The notes under the pieces: model-generated
Database searches by the model: none
The model's input: the letters and a program-made list of their open reading frames with translations, nothing else
What the model was told of the DNA's origin: nothing
Shown here: positions 48,739 to 48,914 of the stretch, in pieces
How positions within the stretch are numbered: position 1 is the stretch's first letter
How the letters are laid out: each line of letters opens with the position of its first letter
Source of the DNA: DATLXH01 sp035576005
GTDB lineage: Bacteria > Acidobacteriota > Thermoanaerobaculia > Gp7-AA8
Direction: 5' to 3'
Length of the DNA stretch: 48,914 nucleotides
Assembly: GCA_035576005.1 (NCBI GenBank)
Contig: DATLXH010000148.1
Coordinates: 1-48,914 of the forward strand
Program-made: the position numbers and the translations under genes

Positions 48739-48897
48739 GAGGGTAGCCGGTGGCTGAGCGCGTAGCGCGATGCCACCGGCCAGCTCGCACCCCGGCAGGG
48801 GTGCAAGAAGCTTCTGGCACCCCTGCCGGGGTGCATGAGTGTTTCTGCACTCCGGTCCGGTGGCATCGCGCTCCGCGCTCAGCCACCGGCTACCCTC
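48739..48897. mobile_element. 159-bp palindromic element with 40-bp terminal inverted repeats
   Basis: GAGGGTAGCCGGTGGCTGAG at the left end and CTCAGCCACCGGCTACCCTC at the right end begin inverted repeats of about 40 bp with few mismatches (48739-48778, 48857-48897). Inside, GCACCCCGGCAGGGGTGC and GGCACCCCTGCCGGGGTGCA form a further paired hairpin. No coding capacity is seen. The right flank is cut by the window end. Confidence 0.78.
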
Positions 48898-48914
48898 TCG
48901 CTGCCCCTCCCGGG

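Overview
The window is high-GC, densely coded bacterial chromosome, most likely from an uncultivated or poorly sampled Acidobacteriota-like lineage. That placement is inference. It rests on a membrane-anchored Ser/Thr kinase with a TolB/WD40-type propeller, the rpsF-rpsR-DUF2232-rplI order, GC-rich codon use, frequent TTG/GTG starts and very many short palindromic repeats. No rRNA, tRNA or CRISPR array was seen.

Layout. About 0.4-3.2 kb holds an acetyltransferase, a HigB/HigA toxin-antitoxin pair and a Fic-domain protein. About 3.3-5.1 kb holds a MITE-like element, a small lipoprotein and a frameshifted quinone-oxidoreductase gene. About 5.5-17.6 kb is a defence/toxin-antitoxin island: a frameshifted DUF3883 gene, an HNH nuclease with an N-terminal PUA-like region, a module built around a TIGR04255 protein, and a four-gene cassette (9571-14046) of a coiled-coil protein, a P-loop relative with a degenerate nucleotide site, an intact BREX-type (DUF2791-like) ATPase and an SNF2-type helicase. 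A broken fifth gene follows it. Then come AbiEi/AbiEii (AbiEii frameshifted), alcohol-dehydrogenase debris, a DUF937 gene, debris of a second AbiE module and of hsdM, and HicA/HicB. About 17.9-24.8 kb holds the receptor-type kinase, a two-gene toxin-antitoxin-like pair, a VOC protein, a Crp/Fnr regulator and small unknowns. From 25 kb on the content is mostly housekeeping: rpsF-rpsR-DUF2232-rplI with an S6:S18-type leader, a coiled-coil methyltransferase, SDR plus rhomboid, a branched-chain aminotransferase, a Kbl/BioF-type enzyme, an orphan chemoreceptor, purF, purL, an aminotransferase, an outer-membrane barrel, a three-gene ABM/DUF1835/PurD-like ATP-grasp operon, a haem-oxygenase-like diiron protein and two methyltransferases.

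Two things stand out. First, the BREX-ATPase/SNF2 cassette has no methyltransferase, PglZ or nuclease, so it is either an incomplete known system or an undescribed one. Second, at least five structurally distinct families of palindromic, MITE-like elements are interspersed, with terminal inverted repeats readable by eye, and they sit at gene boundaries and at sites of gene truncation. Five single-base frameshifts all fall between 4.2 and 14.7 kb, while the housekeeping half shows none. This fits decay of the accessory island, although base-calling error cannot be excluded.
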